Shown piece by piece: positions 44,001-55,200 of a stretch of 64,000 nt of DNA (positions are counted from its first letter, which is position 1; each line of letters opens with the position of its first letter). The position numbers and the translations under genes were made by a program. Source of the DNA: Streptomyces iranensis (lineage in GTDB: Bacteria; Actinomycetota; Actinomycetes; Streptomycetales; Streptomycetaceae); contig NZ_JAGGLR010000015.1 of assembly GCF_017874715.1 (NCBI RefSeq), positions 1-64,000 on the forward strand. Direction: 5' to 3'. The notes under the pieces are model-generated. The model saw only the letters and a list, made by a program, of their open reading frames with translations. It ran no database searches and had not been told where the DNA came from.

Positions 44001-46078
44001 GGCGCACCGACGACCAGGTGAAGCTGCGGGGGCTGCGGATCGAGCTGGGCGAGATCACCGCGGCCGTCTCGGACCACCCCGGTGTGCACCGCGCCACCAC
44101 CGTCGTGCGCGAGGACCGCCCGGGGGTGCGGCTGCTGACGGCCTATGTGGTGCCCACCGCCGGGGCGGGCGGCATCGACATCGACGAACTGCGGGCCGGG
44201 CTGGTGCGACGACTGCCCGACTACATGGTTCCGGCGGCGTTCGTGACGCTCGAGACGCTTCCGCTGACCACCAGTGGAAAGATCGACCGCAAGGCGCTGC
44301 CCGCACCGGAGCAGGGCGGCACGTCACGTGCGCCGAGCGGCGCCCGTGAGGAGACCCTGCGCCGGCTGGTCGCGGAGGTGCTGGGGCTCGGGGTCGAGGA
44401 AGTCGGCGTCGACGACAGCTTCTTCTACCTGGGCGGCGACAGCATCGTCTCGATCCAGCTGGTGGCCAGGGCCCGCGCCGCGGGTCTGGTCTTCACCCCG
44501 AAGGACGTCTTCCGCCACCAGACGGTCGCGGCCCTCGCGGCCGCCGCGGGCACCGTCCCCGAGGCCGAGGCGGAGGACCCGGACGCCGGTATCGGGGAGA
44601 TCCCCGCGACCCCGATCCTCAACTGGCTCAGCGAGCGGCACGGGCCCATCGGCCGGTTCCACCAGTCGATGCTGCTGCAGACGCCCGCGGAGCTGGACCT
44701 GGACCGGCTGGTCACCGCCGTACAGACGCTGCTGGACCACCACGACGCCCTGCGGGCGCGGCTGAACCGCACCGAAGGGCAGTGGTCGCTGGAGGTGGCG
44801 GCCCGCGGCAAGGTCCGCGCGGCGGACCTGATCCGGCGGGTCGACCTCACCGGCCTGGACGACGCGGAGCGCCGCGCCCGCCTCGCCGAGGAGAGCGACG
44901 CGGCGGTGGGCCGGCTCGCCCCCGAGGACGGCACGATGGCGCAGTTCGTGTGGTTCGACGCCGGGCCCGGTGAGCGCGGCAGGCTGTGGTTCTCGCTGCA
45001 CCACCTCGTCGTCGACGGCGTCTCCTGGCGGATCCTGCTGCCGGACCTGGCACGGGCCTGGGAGGCGGTGCGGGACGGCCGCACCCCCCGGCTCGACCCG
45101 GTGGGCACCTCCTTGCGCCGCTGGTCGCGGACGCTGGCCGAGGAAGCCGTCACACCGGAGCGGATCGCCGAACTCCCGGTCTGGCGCGGCCGCCTCGCCC
45201 AGGCCCCGGAGCCCCTGGCCGAGCTGACCGTCGACCCGTCCAGGGACCTCACCCGCACCCAGCGCGCGATCACCATGACGCTGCCCGCGGACACCACCCG
45301 GACCCTGCTCACCCGGCTGCCCGAGATGTTCCACGCGTCGGTCAACGACGTGCTGCTCACCGGGCTGACCCTGGCGGTGGCCGACTGGCGCCGCCGGCAC
45401 TTCGGCGGCGCCACCGGCGGGGTGCTGGTGGCCCTCGAGGGCCACGGCCGCGAGGAGATCGCCGAGCACACCGAACTGTCCCGTACGGTCGGCTGGTTCA
45501 CCAGCGTGTACCCGCTGTTCCTGGACCCCGGGCGGATCGACTGGGGCGAGGTGTGGACCGGCGGGGCGACCGTCGGAGACGTCCTCGCCCGGATCAAGGA
45601 GCAGCTGCGCCAGGTGCCCGACAACGGCGTCGGCTACGGCCTGCTGCGCCATCTCAACCCGGACACCGCGCCCTCGCTGCGGGGCCTGGCCGAGCCGCAG
45701 ATCGGCTTCAACTACCTCGGTCGCTTCGACACCTCGGCCGCGCCCGAGGCCGCCGACTGGGCGCTCGCCCCCGAGGCGGGCGCCGTCGGCGGCGAGGACC
45801 CGGACATGCCGGTCGCCCACGCGCTGGAGGTCACCGCGTCCACCCAGGACCGCAGCGGCGGCCCCGAGCTGTCGGTGCTCTGGCAGTGGCCCTCGGCGCT
45901 GCTGGAGGAGGCCGTGGTGCGGGACCTCGCACAGGCGTGGATCCGGGCGCTGGAGGCGCTGGCCCGCCATGCCGACACCCCGCAGGGCGTCCGTCACACC
46001 CCCTCCGACATGGATCTGATCGACGTCAGCCAGGACGAGTTGGACCAGCTCGCGAGCGAACTGGACGGCTGGCGGTAG
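35021..46078 (+). CDS. NRPS, three modules: C-A-T, C-A-T, C-A-T-E
   Basis: This 3685-aa enzyme starts with a DCL-type C domain (VLPLWPLQEGLLF; active-site His pair at 144-145), so it takes over a chain ending in a D-residue. Module 1: A (about 450-945, code read as D-A-W-L-V-G-A-V-C, hydrophobic or aromatic residue), T Ser1001. Module 2: C (His 1185-1186), A code D-V-Q-Y-A-A-H-V-I, Pro-like, T Ser2072. Module 3: C (His 2251-2252), A code D-A-L-F-V-G-V-C-V, unassigned, T in LGGDS (Ser3141), then E (HHLVVDG at 3327, EGHGRE, RTVGWFTSVYP). The ATG at 35021 has GGAG eight bases upstream. No TE is present; the E end matches the DCL start of the next NRPS. Confidence 0.95.
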   Translation: MTRAAIDDVLPLWPLQEGLLFQTLYGEEKLDVYVAQILIDLDGPLDAGAMRDSVATLLRRHPNLRASFRYEKLSRPVQVIAREVPVPWREFDLTGLDERAQERELERLAAEEAAHRFDLGSGPLLRFTLIKLGPSTSRLMFNSHHILLDGWSTARLMFELFEIYHRRGDDSGLPPVTPYREALSWLERQDRAAAESAWRTVLAEVEEPTLLAPDDTGARNVPAELVVSMPDELAARVRETARRNDLTLSAVFQGCWALLLGQLTGRDDVVFGSTVSVRPAELAGADQMVGLFINSVPVRVRVRPQESLLSLLTGMQRQAAGMVEHHHLSLPDIQRAAGRGTLFDTLTVTENYPMGGDDLPELPGDLTLTGAKGTDANHYPLSIAALPGDGLRLHFGYRQELFTREDIEVLGERFRRLFAAFAADPEQLIGRLPLLSDAEASRMLALGMPAQPLPGGDVIPALFAEQVRLHPDAVALVHEDISLPYAELDRRANRLARTLIERGAGPERVVALALRRSPELVVAMLAVLKAGAAYLPVDISYPADRIAYLLTDAGPALVLATAASAEVIPDVCAAPRVLLDDPATVRETDARPDTDIEPGERRGATTSANPAYVIYTSGSTGRPKGVMVTHSGLAGLVATNVERFDVGPGSRVLQFSSPSFDAAVWETYTALLTGATLVLAPATRLQPGRALVDLVAEHQVTHALIPPAALAVLTEDLPSIRLLVVGGEASAPELVEAWSGNRTMINAYGPTESTVCVSLSGPLSGAVAPPMGTALGTARLRVLDGALRPVPPGVTGELYVSGPCLARGYLNRPGVTAERFVADPYPGGGERMYRTGDLVRWNTEGEHPVLEFAGRADDQVKIRGFRIELGEIESVLAAHERIDRAVVVVREPTPGDKRLVAYLVPVSGGEVPAPTALRDHVGASLPEYMVPSAFVPLDALPLTPNGKLDRKALPEPGGAAGPAGRGPRTPQEEILCALFAELLGVAEVGVDDDFFDLGGHSLLATRLVTRTRAVFGEELSLRAVFETATPAGIARRLHQAVDGRPALEAGPRPERVPLSFAQHRLWFLDRFEGAKSIYNVPLTVRLTGELDLDALRHAFSDVLARHESLRTVFPDVAGDPYQRVLDPAEAELDLSLVDLSAAPERLAEALQEEAAAGFRLAHELPLRVRVFRTGDRTYVLLVVMHHIVGDGWSLGVFGHDLSLAYTARLKGAAPSWEPLPVSYADYTLWQRRVLGEEADENSAIARQFAYWSDALAGIPDELNLPVDRPRPAVASYAGDTVTFHLTEELHKRLLTIARTSQASLFMVVQAGLSALLSRSGAGTDIPVGTPIAGRTDDALDGLVGFFLNTLVLRTDTSGNPTFRELVQRVRETDLAAYANQDVPFERLVEQLNPERSLARHPLFQVMFTVQNNRPAELVLPGLRVDQYDHLGDMAKFDLFVGLTERRTPDGAPDGLAGWMEYSTDLFDRETVQRLADRLIRVLAGAAEDPKRPIGSLDLLDPIERHRQLTTYNDTAHQFDGAFLPELLERQAHALPDAPAVVHGDTRMSYAELNAAANRLARLLISRGTGPEDTVGIALPRSAELLVSVCAVLKTGAAYLPIDPEYPAERVSFMLADAAPSVVLTRTGVLPDGHRAPLLALDTLQTAALLAGQADTDPTDADRTRPLHPAAPVYVIYTSGSTGRPKGVVMPAGAMANLVAWHHSEIGGGAGTRVAQFTAISFDVSAQEILTTLLTGKTLVVPDDAVRRDAAALTRWLEEHRINELYAPNLVVDAVAEAAVEGGAALGELRVIAQAGEALALTPRLRAFQADRPWLRLHNHYGPTESHVITATTLPGDPAEWPAAAPIGRPVWNDRVYVLDDALGPVPPGVVGELYLAGAGLARGYLKRPGRTAERFVADPFGPAGSRLYRTGDLVRWGKDGQLLFVGRADHQVKVRGFRIELGEIETALAAHPDLASVAVLARQDRPGAPQLVGYLVPLADRTAPAPAELRKHLAATLPEYMVPSAFVVLDALPLTPNGKLDRRALPAPVREDAERREPATPQEAALCGLFAEVLGVAEAGVDDNFFDLGGHSLLATRLTSRIRTALGAELGVRDLFESPTPAGLAGLIGDAGGARRAVTARERPEAVPLSFAQRRLWFLGRFEGPSATYNLPMALRLTGELDREAMRAALADVVTRHESLRTVFPEVDGRPRQVVLDVVPELPVAEVTEAGLEAALAEAAGYAFDIATEIPVRAWLFALSRTEHVLALVVHHIAGDGWSMAPLGRDLSTAYAARGAGRAPEFTPLPVQYADYTLWQHEVLGSEDDPDSTISRQAAFWRSALDGAPEELALPADHRRPPAISYRGDMVTFRFDAEVHRGLRELALAHRASLFMAVQAGLAALLSRLGAGTDIPLGTAIAGRTDDALDDLVGFFVNTLVLRTDVSGDPTFAELLERVRETDLAAYANQDLPFERLVELINPERSASRHPLFQVMLAFQNTAEGRVELPGVAAGPQPIGQDVAKFDLSFTLSETQRDDGAPAGIEGALTYSTDLFERDTVLMLVDRLARLLAAAVADPSRSVDQLDVLLPGERHRIVEEWNDAAVREVPPATMAELFAGWVARTPDAPALLAEDRTWTFAELDARAERIARSLAARGAGPEKLVAVALPRSPELIVSLLAVVRAGAAYLPVNPDLPGDRIGYMLDDAAPALLLTSGSVAGRLPRTTVPTALFDTLDAPAPPVDGADVPAPVAGADVSAAVADAPVPAAALSPQHPAYVIYTSGSTGRPKGVTVTHAGVAHLCATLVERAGVGPGARVPQLASASFDAAFLELSMSLLVGGALVVVPADRPTSGQAYLDLCAEYGVTHAFITPASLAALPEGGLPEGMEIVVGGESFGPELIGRWRHTVRMHNVYGPTETTCVAAMSGLLTDDAVPALGAPVADSRLHVLDERLRPVPLGCVGELHIAGVSLARGYLGRPGLTAAAYVADPFGPPGTRMYRSGDLVRRRADGELEFVGRTDDQVKLRGLRIELGEITAAVSDHPGVHRATTVVREDRPGVRLLTAYVVPTAGAGGIDIDELRAGLVRRLPDYMVPAAFVTLETLPLTTSGKIDRKALPAPEQGGTSRAPSGAREETLRRLVAEVLGLGVEEVGVDDSFFYLGGDSIVSIQLVARARAAGLVFTPKDVFRHQTVAALAAAAGTVPEAEAEDPDAGIGEIPATPILNWLSERHGPIGRFHQSMLLQTPAELDLDRLVTAVQTLLDHHDALRARLNRTEGQWSLEVAARGKVRAADLIRRVDLTGLDDAERRARLAEESDAAVGRLAPEDGTMAQFVWFDAGPGERGRLWFSLHHLVVDGVSWRILLPDLARAWEAVRDGRTPRLDPVGTSLRRWSRTLAEEAVTPERIAELPVWRGRLAQAPEPLAELTVDPSRDLTRTQRAITMTLPADTTRTLLTRLPEMFHASVNDVLLTGLTLAVADWRRRHFGGATGGVLVALEGHGREEIAEHTELSRTVGWFTSVYPLFLDPGRIDWGEVWTGGATVGDVLARIKEQLRQVPDNGVGYGLLRHLNPDTAPSLRGLAEPQIGFNYLGRFDTSAAPEAADWALAPEAGAVGGEDPDMPVAHALEVTASTQDRSGGPELSVLWQWPSALLEEAVVRDLAQAWIRALEALARHADTPQGVRHTPSDMDLIDVSQDELDQLASELDGWR
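43175..43255 (+). repeat. 27-bp minisatellite (three units) inside the third A domain
   Basis: Three in-frame units encode VDGADVPAP, VAGADVSAA and VADAPVPAA, just before the YTSGSTG core motif of the third adenylation domain. The stretch is a loop insertion absent from the other adenylation domains of this gene. Confidence 0.8.
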
Positions 46079-46235
46079 CCCCCACTTCCGAGTTGTTTAT
46101 GTGCGGCTTTCACCGGGCCGCAGCGCCATTACGGTCGGATCGGCGGGCCTCGCCGACGGGCGGGACGGGCCCCGCCGATCTCGACTGCGCACTCGTCACA
46201 CATCGCATCACGAAGACGCCCAGGGAGCCTGTGCA
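46079..46235 (+). promoter_or_regulatory. 157-bp gap between the two large NRPS genes
   Basis: No gene is present. A 9-bp inverted repeat, ATCGGCGGG (46139-46147) and CCCGCCGAT (46171-46179), could form a hairpin that acts as an attenuator. No good -10 or cluster motif is seen, so the two NRPS genes are probably co-transcribed. Confidence 0.4.
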
Positions 46236-49200
46236 GTGAAGCAGACACGTATCGAGGACCTTCTGCCTTTGTCGCCGCTCCAGGAAGGGCTGCTCTTCCA
46301 CGCGCAGTACTCCGAGGACGCGGACGCGCTCGACGTCTACACCGTCCAGCTGGCGGTGCGGATCCAGGGCCCGGTGGACGCCCCGGCGGTGCGCCGCGCC
46401 GCGGCCGCGCTGGTGCGGCGGCACGCGAGCCTGCGCGCGGGGTTCCGGCGCCGCAAGTCCGGCGACCCGATGCAGGTGATCCTCCGGGACCTCGAACTTC
46501 CGGTGACCGAGCTGGACTTCAGCGATGTTTCCGAGGACGAGCAGCGGGCGAGGGTCCGGGAGTTCGCCGCCGGGGACCGTGAGCGGCGCTTCGACATGGA
46601 GCGGCCGCCGCTGCTGCGGGTCACCATGATCAAGGTCGCGCCCGACGCCTTCTGGCTGGTGCTCACCGCCCACCACATCCTGCTGGACGGCTGGTCCGCC
46701 CCGCTGGTGATGCAGGAGCTGTTCCAGCACTACCGTGCGGGCGGCGAGGACACCACCCTGCCGCCGGTCACCCCCTACCGCACGTATCTCGCCTGGCTGG
46801 CCCGGCAGGACAAGGCCGCGGCGAAGCGGGCCTGGCGAGAGGCGCTGCGGGGGGTGGACTCGGCCACGCTCCTGGTGCCCGAGGCGGGCCCCGGCGCCGA
46901 GGTGCTGCCCGAGGACCTGGTCGCCGAGGTGGACGCGGACCTCACCGCCCGCCTCGGCGAGCTGGCCCGCTCCGCCGGGGTCACCCTGAACACGCTGGTG
47001 CAGAGCGCCTGGGGCGTGCTGCTCGGCCGGCTGACCGGCCGCGACGACGTGGTGTTCGGCGCCACCGTGTCCGGGCGCCCGGCGGACATCCCCGGCGTGG
47101 AGTCCATGGTTGGGCTGTTCATCAACACCCTGCCGGTCCGGGTGCGGGTGGACCACGGCGCCTCCTGGACCGACCTGCTGACCGCGGTCCAGCGGCAGCA
47201 GGCCACGCTGCTGGACCACCACCACCTGCCGCTGTCCGCCGTGCAGGAGTCCACGCCGGTCACCGGTGAACTCTTTGACACGCTGGTCGTCTTCGAGAAC
47301 TACCCGCTGGACTCCGACGGCATCACCGAGCCCATCGACGGGCCGCGGATCACCGACCTCACCGGCCAGGACGCCACCCATTACGCGCTCACCCTGTTCC
47401 CGACCCCCGGCCCCACCCTGCGGCTGCGCCTGGGCTACCGGCCCGATCTGTACCCGGCCGGGCGGGCGCGGGCCCTGCTGGACGGCTTCTGCCGGATGCT
47501 GGAGCGGATCGAGGCGGACCCGTCCCTCCCGGTGGGCCGCACCGAAGTGCTCGCGCCCGAGCTGCTGCGCACCGTCCTGGACGGCTGGAACGAGCCCGAC
47601 GCCGGGGCGCCGGAGACTTCGGTGCCCGAGCTGTTCGAGGCCGCGGTGGCCGCCGACCCGGCGGCGGTGGCCCTGGTCGCGGACGGGGCCGAGCTCTCCT
47701 ACGGCGAGCTGGACGCCCGTGCCAACCGGCTGGCCCGGCTGCTGTCCGGGCTCGGTGTCGGCCCCGAGACGCGGGTGGCGGTGGCGCTGCCGCGCGGGGC
47801 GGAGCTGGTGGCCACACTGCTCGCGGTCCTGAAGACCGGCGGCGCGTACATCCCGCTGGACCCCGAATACCCGGCCGAGCGCGTCGAGTACATCGTGACC
47901 GACGCCGCCCCCGCGGTCGTGGTGACGGACTCCTCGGCGCCCTCGGTGCCCGCGACCGGTGGTACGACGCGGGTGCTGCTGGACGACCCGGCGGTCCGCG
48001 ACCGGCTGGCCGCCCTGTCCGGCGAGGCCCCGGAGCTCGCCCCGGTGGCAGGGGACCACCCCGCCTACACCATCTACACCTCGGGTTCCACGGGCAGGCC
48101 CAAGGGCGTCGTCGTCACCCGGGACAACCTCACCAACTTCGTCCAGGACATGCGGGACCGGTTCGCGCTGCGGCCCGGGGACCGGCTGGCCGCGGTGACC
48201 ACCATCGCCTTCGACATCGCGGGCCTGGAGCTGTACACCCCGCTGGTGTCCGGCGCCGCGGTGGTCCTGGCCACCCGCGACGAGGTGATCGACGTCCCCA
48301 GGCTGGCCGCGCTGCTGAAGGACACCGGCGCCTCGGTCATGCAGGCGACGCCCACCCTGTGGCAGGCGCTGGTGTCCCAGCACCCCGAGGCGCTCTCCGG
48401 GCTGCGCGTGCTGGTCGGCGGTGAGGCGCTGCCCGCCGGGCTCGCCACCCGGCTGTGCGAACTCGGCTCCGAGGTGACGAATCTGTACGGCCCCACCGAG
48501 ACCACCGTGTGGTCGACCGCCGCCCGCCTCGCCGAGGTGTCCGGCCCCCCGGCCATCGGCAGGCCCATCGCGAGCACCCAGGTCTATGTCCTGGACGCCG
48601 GGCTGTCACCGGCCCCGCCCGGGGTCCTCGGCGACCTCTACATCGCCGGGCGGGGCGTGGCGCGCGGCTACGCGGGCCGTCCGGACCTGACCGCGGAGCG
48701 GTTCGTCGCCTGCCCGTTCGGCGCGCCCGGCACCCGGATGTACCGGACCGGTGACATGGCCCGGTGGACGGACGACGGGGAGCTGGAGTTCGCCGGCCGC
48801 ACCGACGACCAGGTCAAGGTGCGCGGTTTCCGCATCGAGCTGGGCGAGATCGAGACCGCGCTCGCCGAACTGCCCGAGGTCGCCCAGGCGGCCGTGGTGG
48901 CCCGCGAGGCCGGGTCGGGCGAGCAGCGGCTGGTGGCGTACGTCGTCGCGGCCCCGGGCGCGGCGGTGCCGGTGCCCGCGCTGCGCCGGGCCGTCGCCGC
49001 GCGGCTGCCGGAGTACATGATGCCCTCGGCGTTCATGGTGCTCGACGAGCTGCCGCTGACACCCAACGGGAAGACCGACCGCAAGGCGCTTCCCTCGCCG
49101 GACCTCACCGCACTGTCCACGAGCGTGGCCCCGCGCACACCGCAGGAGGAGATCCTGTGCGGTCTGTTCATGGAGGCGCTGGAGCTGGACTCGGTCGGCA

Positions 49201-52200
49201 TTCACGACGACTTCTTCGAGCTGGGCGGGCACTCGCTGCACGCCACCCGGATGGTCAGCCGGACCCGGACGGCGTTCTCCGTGGAACTGCCGCTGCGCGC
49301 GCTGTGGGAGGCGCCCACGGTGGCGCGGCTGGCGGAACGGCTCCGTGACGCCGACTCCGCGCGGCCGCCGGTGGTCCCGGTGGAGCGCCCGGAGCGGATC
49401 CCGCTGTCCTACGCCCAGCGCAGGCTGTGGTTCCTCAACCGGTTCGAGAACGGCGCCGCGGCGCACAACATCAGCCTCGGGCTGCGGCTGAAGGGCACGC
49501 TGGACCACGAGGCGCTGCGGGCGGCCGTCCGGGACGTCACGGCCCGGCACGAGACGCTGCGCACGGTCTTCCCGGAGACCGGCGGCTCCGCGCGGCAGCT
49601 GATCCTGCCCCCGGACCAGTGCCCGGCCGAGCTGGTCGTCACCACCGTCGACGAGCGGACGCTGGACGCGGCCATCGCCGAACAGGCGGCGCGCGACTTC
49701 GACCTGGCGACCGAGACCCCGCTGCGGGTGACGCTGTTCCGGGTGGCCCCGGACCATCACGTCCTGCTGATCATCCTGCACCACATCGCGGGCGACGGCT
49801 GGTCGGTCGGCCCCTTCGCCGCCGACCTCACCTCGGCCTATCTGGCGCGGACGGACGGCCGGGCCCCGGACTGGGAGCCACTGCCGGTCCAGTACGCCGA
49901 CTACACGATCTGGAACTACTCGGTCCTCGGCGACGAGAGCGACTCGGGGAGCCTGGTCAGCGAGCAGCTCGAATTCTGGCGGCGGCGACTCGAGGGCAGC
50001 CCCGACGTGTTGCCGCTGCCGACGGACCGCCCGCGTCCGCCGGAGGCCGACTACACGGCCGAGACGGTCGAGGGGCGGATCTCACCGGAGCTGCACCGCG
50101 CGCTGGCCCGCGTCGCCCGCACGACCGGGACCAGCCTGTTCATGGTGTTGCAGGCCGGTCTGGCCTCGTTGCTCTCCGCGCATGGCGCGGGTACGGACAT
50201 CCCCGTGGGCTCGCCGATCGCCGGGCGCAACGACAAGGCGCTCGAGGAAATGATCGGCTTCTTCGTCAACACACTGGTGCTGCGCACCGACACCTCCGGC
50301 GACCCCACCTTCCGCGAACTGCTGGACCGGGTCCGCGAGTACGACCTGGCCGCGTACGCCCACCAGGAGGTGCCCTTCGAGCGCCTGGTCGAGCTGCTCA
50401 ACCCCGAGCGCTCGCTGGCCTGGCACCCGCTGTTCCAGATCTGGCTGAACGTACAGAACCTCGAGACCACCACCACCTCGCCCACCGGTCTTCCCGGGGT
50501 CGACGCCGTCGCGTATCCGGTGCCGGTCAACGCGACCCAGTTCGACCTGGCCTTCACCTTCAACGAGAGCACCGGTCCTGGCGGCGCCCCGGCCGGTCTT
50601 CAGGCGCTGATCGACTTCCGGCTCGACCTCTTCGACCGGGAGACGGTCGAGGCCCTGTTCGGGCGTCTGACGCGGCTTCTGGAACGGGTCGTCGAGGACC
50701 CGGACCTGCGGGTGGGCGACATCTCCCCGCTCACCGAGGAAGAGCACGCCGTGCTGGCCGCCGCGAACGACACCGCGCGCGACCTTCCCCCGGCGACCTT
50801 CCCCGCGCTGTTCGCCCGTCGGGTGGCCGAGGCGCCCGACGACCCCGCGGTGGCCTTCGAGGGCCGCGAGATGTCCTTCGCCGAACTGGACCGGAGGGCG
50901 AACCGGCTCGCGCATGTGCTGCGCGCCGAGGGCGCGGCCCCCGAGCGGTTCGTCGCCCTGGCGCTCCCCCGGTCCCCCGACTGGCCGGCCGCGGTACTGG
51001 CCGTGCACAAGGCGGGCTCGGCCTATCTGCCGCTCGATCCGGCGTACCCCGCCGAGCGCCTCGCCTACATGCTCGCCGACGCCCGGCCCGGCGTGGTCGT
51101 CACCACCCGGCCGATCGCCGAGACCTTGCCTCCCCTGGGCGACACCACGGTCCTCCTCCTCGACGACGAGGCCACCGAGGCCAGGATCGCGAAGGCGCCG
51201 GAGACCGCGCCGGAGGTCCGGCTGTCGGTGGACCACCCGGCCTATCTGATCTACACCTCCGGCTCCACCGGCAGGCCGAAGGGCGTGGTGGTCCCGCACA
51301 CCGGCTTCGCCAGTCTGCTCACCGGCTACGCGGAGGCGCTCGGACTCGGTCCGGGCAGCCGCGTCCTGCAGTTCGCCTCGCCGAGCTTCGACGCCGCCTT
51401 CGCGGAGCTGTGCAAGGCACTCCTCTCCGGCTCCACGCTGGTGATGGCGCCGTCCGAGCGCCTGGACCCCGGCGCCCCGCTGGCCGCGCTGCTCACCGAG
51501 CAGCGCGTCACCCAGGCGACCATCCCGCCGGCCGCGCTCGGTGTGATGACGGACGGTGAGGTGCCCGCGGGTCTCACCCTGCTGGTGGCGGGCGAGGCGA
51601 CCCCGCCGGAGCTGGCCGGCCGCTGGTCGGCGGGGCGGCGGATGGTGAACGCGTACGGTCCGACCGAGACGACGGTGTGCGCCACCATCAGCGCGCCGCT
51701 GTCCGGCGTGGCCGAACCGCCCCTTGGCACACCGATCCCCAACGCCCGGGTGCGGGTGCTCGACGGGGCGCTGCGGCCGACGGCCCCCGGGGTGGTCGGC
51801 GAGCTGTACCTCTCGGGTCCCGGGCTCGCCCGCGGCTACCTCAACCGGCCCGGCCCGAGCGCGGAGCGCTTCGTCGCCGATCCGTCCGGCCCGCCCGGCA
51901 CCCGTATGTACCGCACGGGTGACCTGGCCAAGTGGACCCGCGACGGGGTGCTGATGTTCGTCGGCCGCGCCGACGAGCAGGTCAAGCTGCACGGTTTCCG
52001 GATCGAGCTCGGCGAGATCCGCTCGGTGCTGCTGCGCCGGTCCTCGGTGCGGCAGGCCGAGGTGATGGTGCGCGAGGACCGCCCCGGTGAGCCGCGGCTG
52101 GTGGCCTACGCGGTGGCCGAGGACGCGGCCGGGCCGCTCACCGGTGCCGACCTGCGCACCCAGCTGGCCGCGGAGCTGCCCGAGTACATGGTGCCCGCCG

Positions 52201-55200
52201 CGGTGGTGGTGCTCGACTCGCTGCCGGTGACCCCGAACGGCAAGACCGACCGCAAGGCGCTTCCCGCGCCGGAGTACACCACGGCCGCCGGCCCCGCCGA
52301 CGAACCGCGCACCCCCCACGAGGAGCTGCTGCGCGGGCTGTTCGCGGAGGTCCTCGGGCTGGAGCGGGTCGGCATCCACGACAGTTTCTTCGACACCGGC
52401 GGGGACAGCATCATGTCCATCCAGCTGGTCCGCCGGGCCCGTGACGCGGGCGTCAAGCTGACGCCGCGGGATGTGTTCGAGCACAAGACGGTGGCCGCGC
52501 TGGCCAAGGCCACAGCCGTCGAGGACGCACCCGCGCAGGCCGCCGAGGCAGAGCCCGTGGCGGCCTCCGCGGGGGTCGGCGACGTACCGCTGACGCCGAT
52601 CATCCACTGGATGCGCGAGCGGGGCGGCCGCCCCGACCGGTTCAGCCAGACCAACATGATCGTGGTCCCGGCGGACGTCGGCGAGCAGCGCCTGCGGTCC
52701 GCGTTGCAGACCGTGCTCGACCACCACGACGCGCTGCGGATGCGGCTGCGCCGCACCGGTGGCGTGGTGTGGAGCCTGGAGGTGCCCGAGCGTGGCGCGG
52801 TCCGGGTGGCGGACTGCCTGCGCCGGGTCGATCTGACCGGTCTCGACGAGGAGCGGGCCCGTGCCCGGATGGCGGAGGAGACCAAGGGCGCCTGGGACCG
52901 GCTCGACCCCGAGGCGGGGCTGATGCTCCAGGCCGTCTGGTTCGACGCCGGACCGGACGTCTCCGGCAGGCTGCTGCTCACCGTCCACCATCTGGCGGTC
53001 GACGGGGTGTCCTGGCGCATCCTGCTGCCGGACCTGACCACGGCGTGGTCCGCGCAGACGGACGGTGACACCTCCGGGCTCGCTGTCGGCGGCGCCTCCG
53101 GGCTCGACGCCGTCGGCACCTCGTTCCGGGAGTGGGCGCAGCGGCTCTCCGACGCCGCCCAGCGGCCGGAGCGGATCGAGGAGCTGCAGTTCTGGCTGGA
53201 CACCCTCGCCGAGCCCGACCCGGCGCTCGCCGACCGGCCGCTCGACCCCCGGCGGGACATCACCGCGACGACGAAGCGGCTGATGCTCACGCTGCCCGCC
53301 GAGGAGACCTCGGCCCTGCTCACCACGGTGCCCGCCGCGTTCCACGCCCGGATAAACGACGTTCTGCTGAGCGCGTTCGCGGTCGCGGTCGCCCAGTGGC
53401 GCGCACAGCGGGGCCACCAAACCGGCCATGTCCTGGTCAACCTGGAGGGCCACGGCCGTGAGGAGCTCGACGAGGGCGTCGATCTGTCCCGGACCGTCGG
53501 CTGGTTCACCAGCCTGTTCCCGGTACGGCTCGACCCCGGCCCGCACGACTGGGCCGAGTTCCGCGCGGGTGGTCCGGCGACCGGCCGGGTGCTCAAGCGG
53601 GTCAAGGAGCAACTGCGCGCCCTGCCACCGGACAACGGGATCGGTTTCGGCCTGCTGCGGTACCTCAACCCGCAGACCGCTCCGGTGCTTATGCGGCTGC
53701 CCGAGCCCCAGATCAGCTTCAACTACCTGGGCCGCTTCCCCGGCGCCGTGGCGACCGAGGAGTCCGTCCTGGCCGACTGGGGGCCGGCCCCGGAGGGCTT
53801 CGACCTCGATGGCGGCAGCGACCCCGGGCGCCCGCTCGCGCACACCGTCGACATCACCGCGATGACCCAGGACCTGCCGGACGGCCCTCATCTGGTCGCC
53901 GATGTGTCCTGGGCGGGCGAGCTGCTGAGCGAGGACGAGGTCCACGAGCTGGGCCAGAACTGGCTGACCGCGCTCACCGCCCTGGTCAGGCATGCCGAGG
54001 GGCCGGAGGCGGGCGGCTACAGCCCCTCCGACCTGACGCTGGTCCCGCTGACCCAGGACGAGATCGACGCGGTCGAGTCCGCGGGGGCGGAGCGGTTGGA
54101 GGACGTCCTGCCGCTCACGCCGATGCAGGAGGGGCTGCTCTTCCACGCCCAGTTCGACGAGGACGAGCCCGACCTCTACACCGTGCAGCTCGGCATCGAC
54201 CTCGCGGGCCCCCTGGACGCGGACCGGCTGCGCGGCGCGGCGCGGACCCTGCTGCGGCGCCACGCCAACCTGCGCGCGGGCTTCCGCCAGCAGGGGCTGA
54301 GCCGCCCCGTACAGGTGGTGGCCGCCGACTTCGAACTGCCCTGGGTCGAGCTGGACTTCGGTCATCTGCCCGAGGCGGAGCGGGCCGCCCGGCTGGACGC
54401 GCTCATGGACGAGGACCGGGTGCGCCGGTTCGACCCCGAGCGTCCGCCGCTGCTGCGCTTCACCCTGATCCACATGGGCGACCAGCTGGCCCGGTTCCTG
54501 ATGACCAACCACCATCTGCTGCTCGACGGCTGGTCGGGCCCGCTGCTGATGCGTGAGCTGTTCACGCTGTACAAGGCGGACGGCGACGAGTCGGCGCTGC
54601 CGGAGGTCACCCCGTACCGCGACTATCTCGCGTGGCTCGGCCGGCAGGACAAGCAGGCGGCGAGCGAAGCATGGCGCACGGTGCTCTCCGGGGTGGACGG
54701 CGCGACGCTCATCGCGCCCGACAGCGACGGACGGACCGTCGAGGTCCCCGGCGACGTGCTCGTGGAACTCCCCGAGCGCACCACCACGGATCTGACCGCG
54801 CTGGCCCGACGCCACGACGTGACCCTGAACACGGTCGTACAGGCGGCCTGGAGCGTGGTGCTGTCCGGGCTGACCGGCCGGACCGACGTGGTGTTCGGCA
54901 CCACCGTCTCCGGCCGCCCCGCGGACCTCCCGGGCGTGGAGACCATGGTCGGCCTGTTCATCAACACCGTCCCGGTCCGCGCCGAGCTGAGGACGACCGA
55001 CACCTGGACGACGCTGCTGGAGCGGCTGCGAGGCCAGCAGACGGCGGTGATGGACCACCACTACCTGGGCCTCCAGGACGTGCTGCGCCTGGTCGAGCCG
55101 GACACGCTGTTCGACACCATCGTGGTGACCGAGAACTATCCGCTGGAAGGCGACGGAATGCCCGCCGTCGAGGACGGTCTGCGCATCATCGGCCTGTACG

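Noticed and set aside
46101..46235. Upstream extension of the terminal NRPS start
   Set aside because: No C-domain homology before residue 1 of the GTG start, and CAGGGAG sits eight bases before it.
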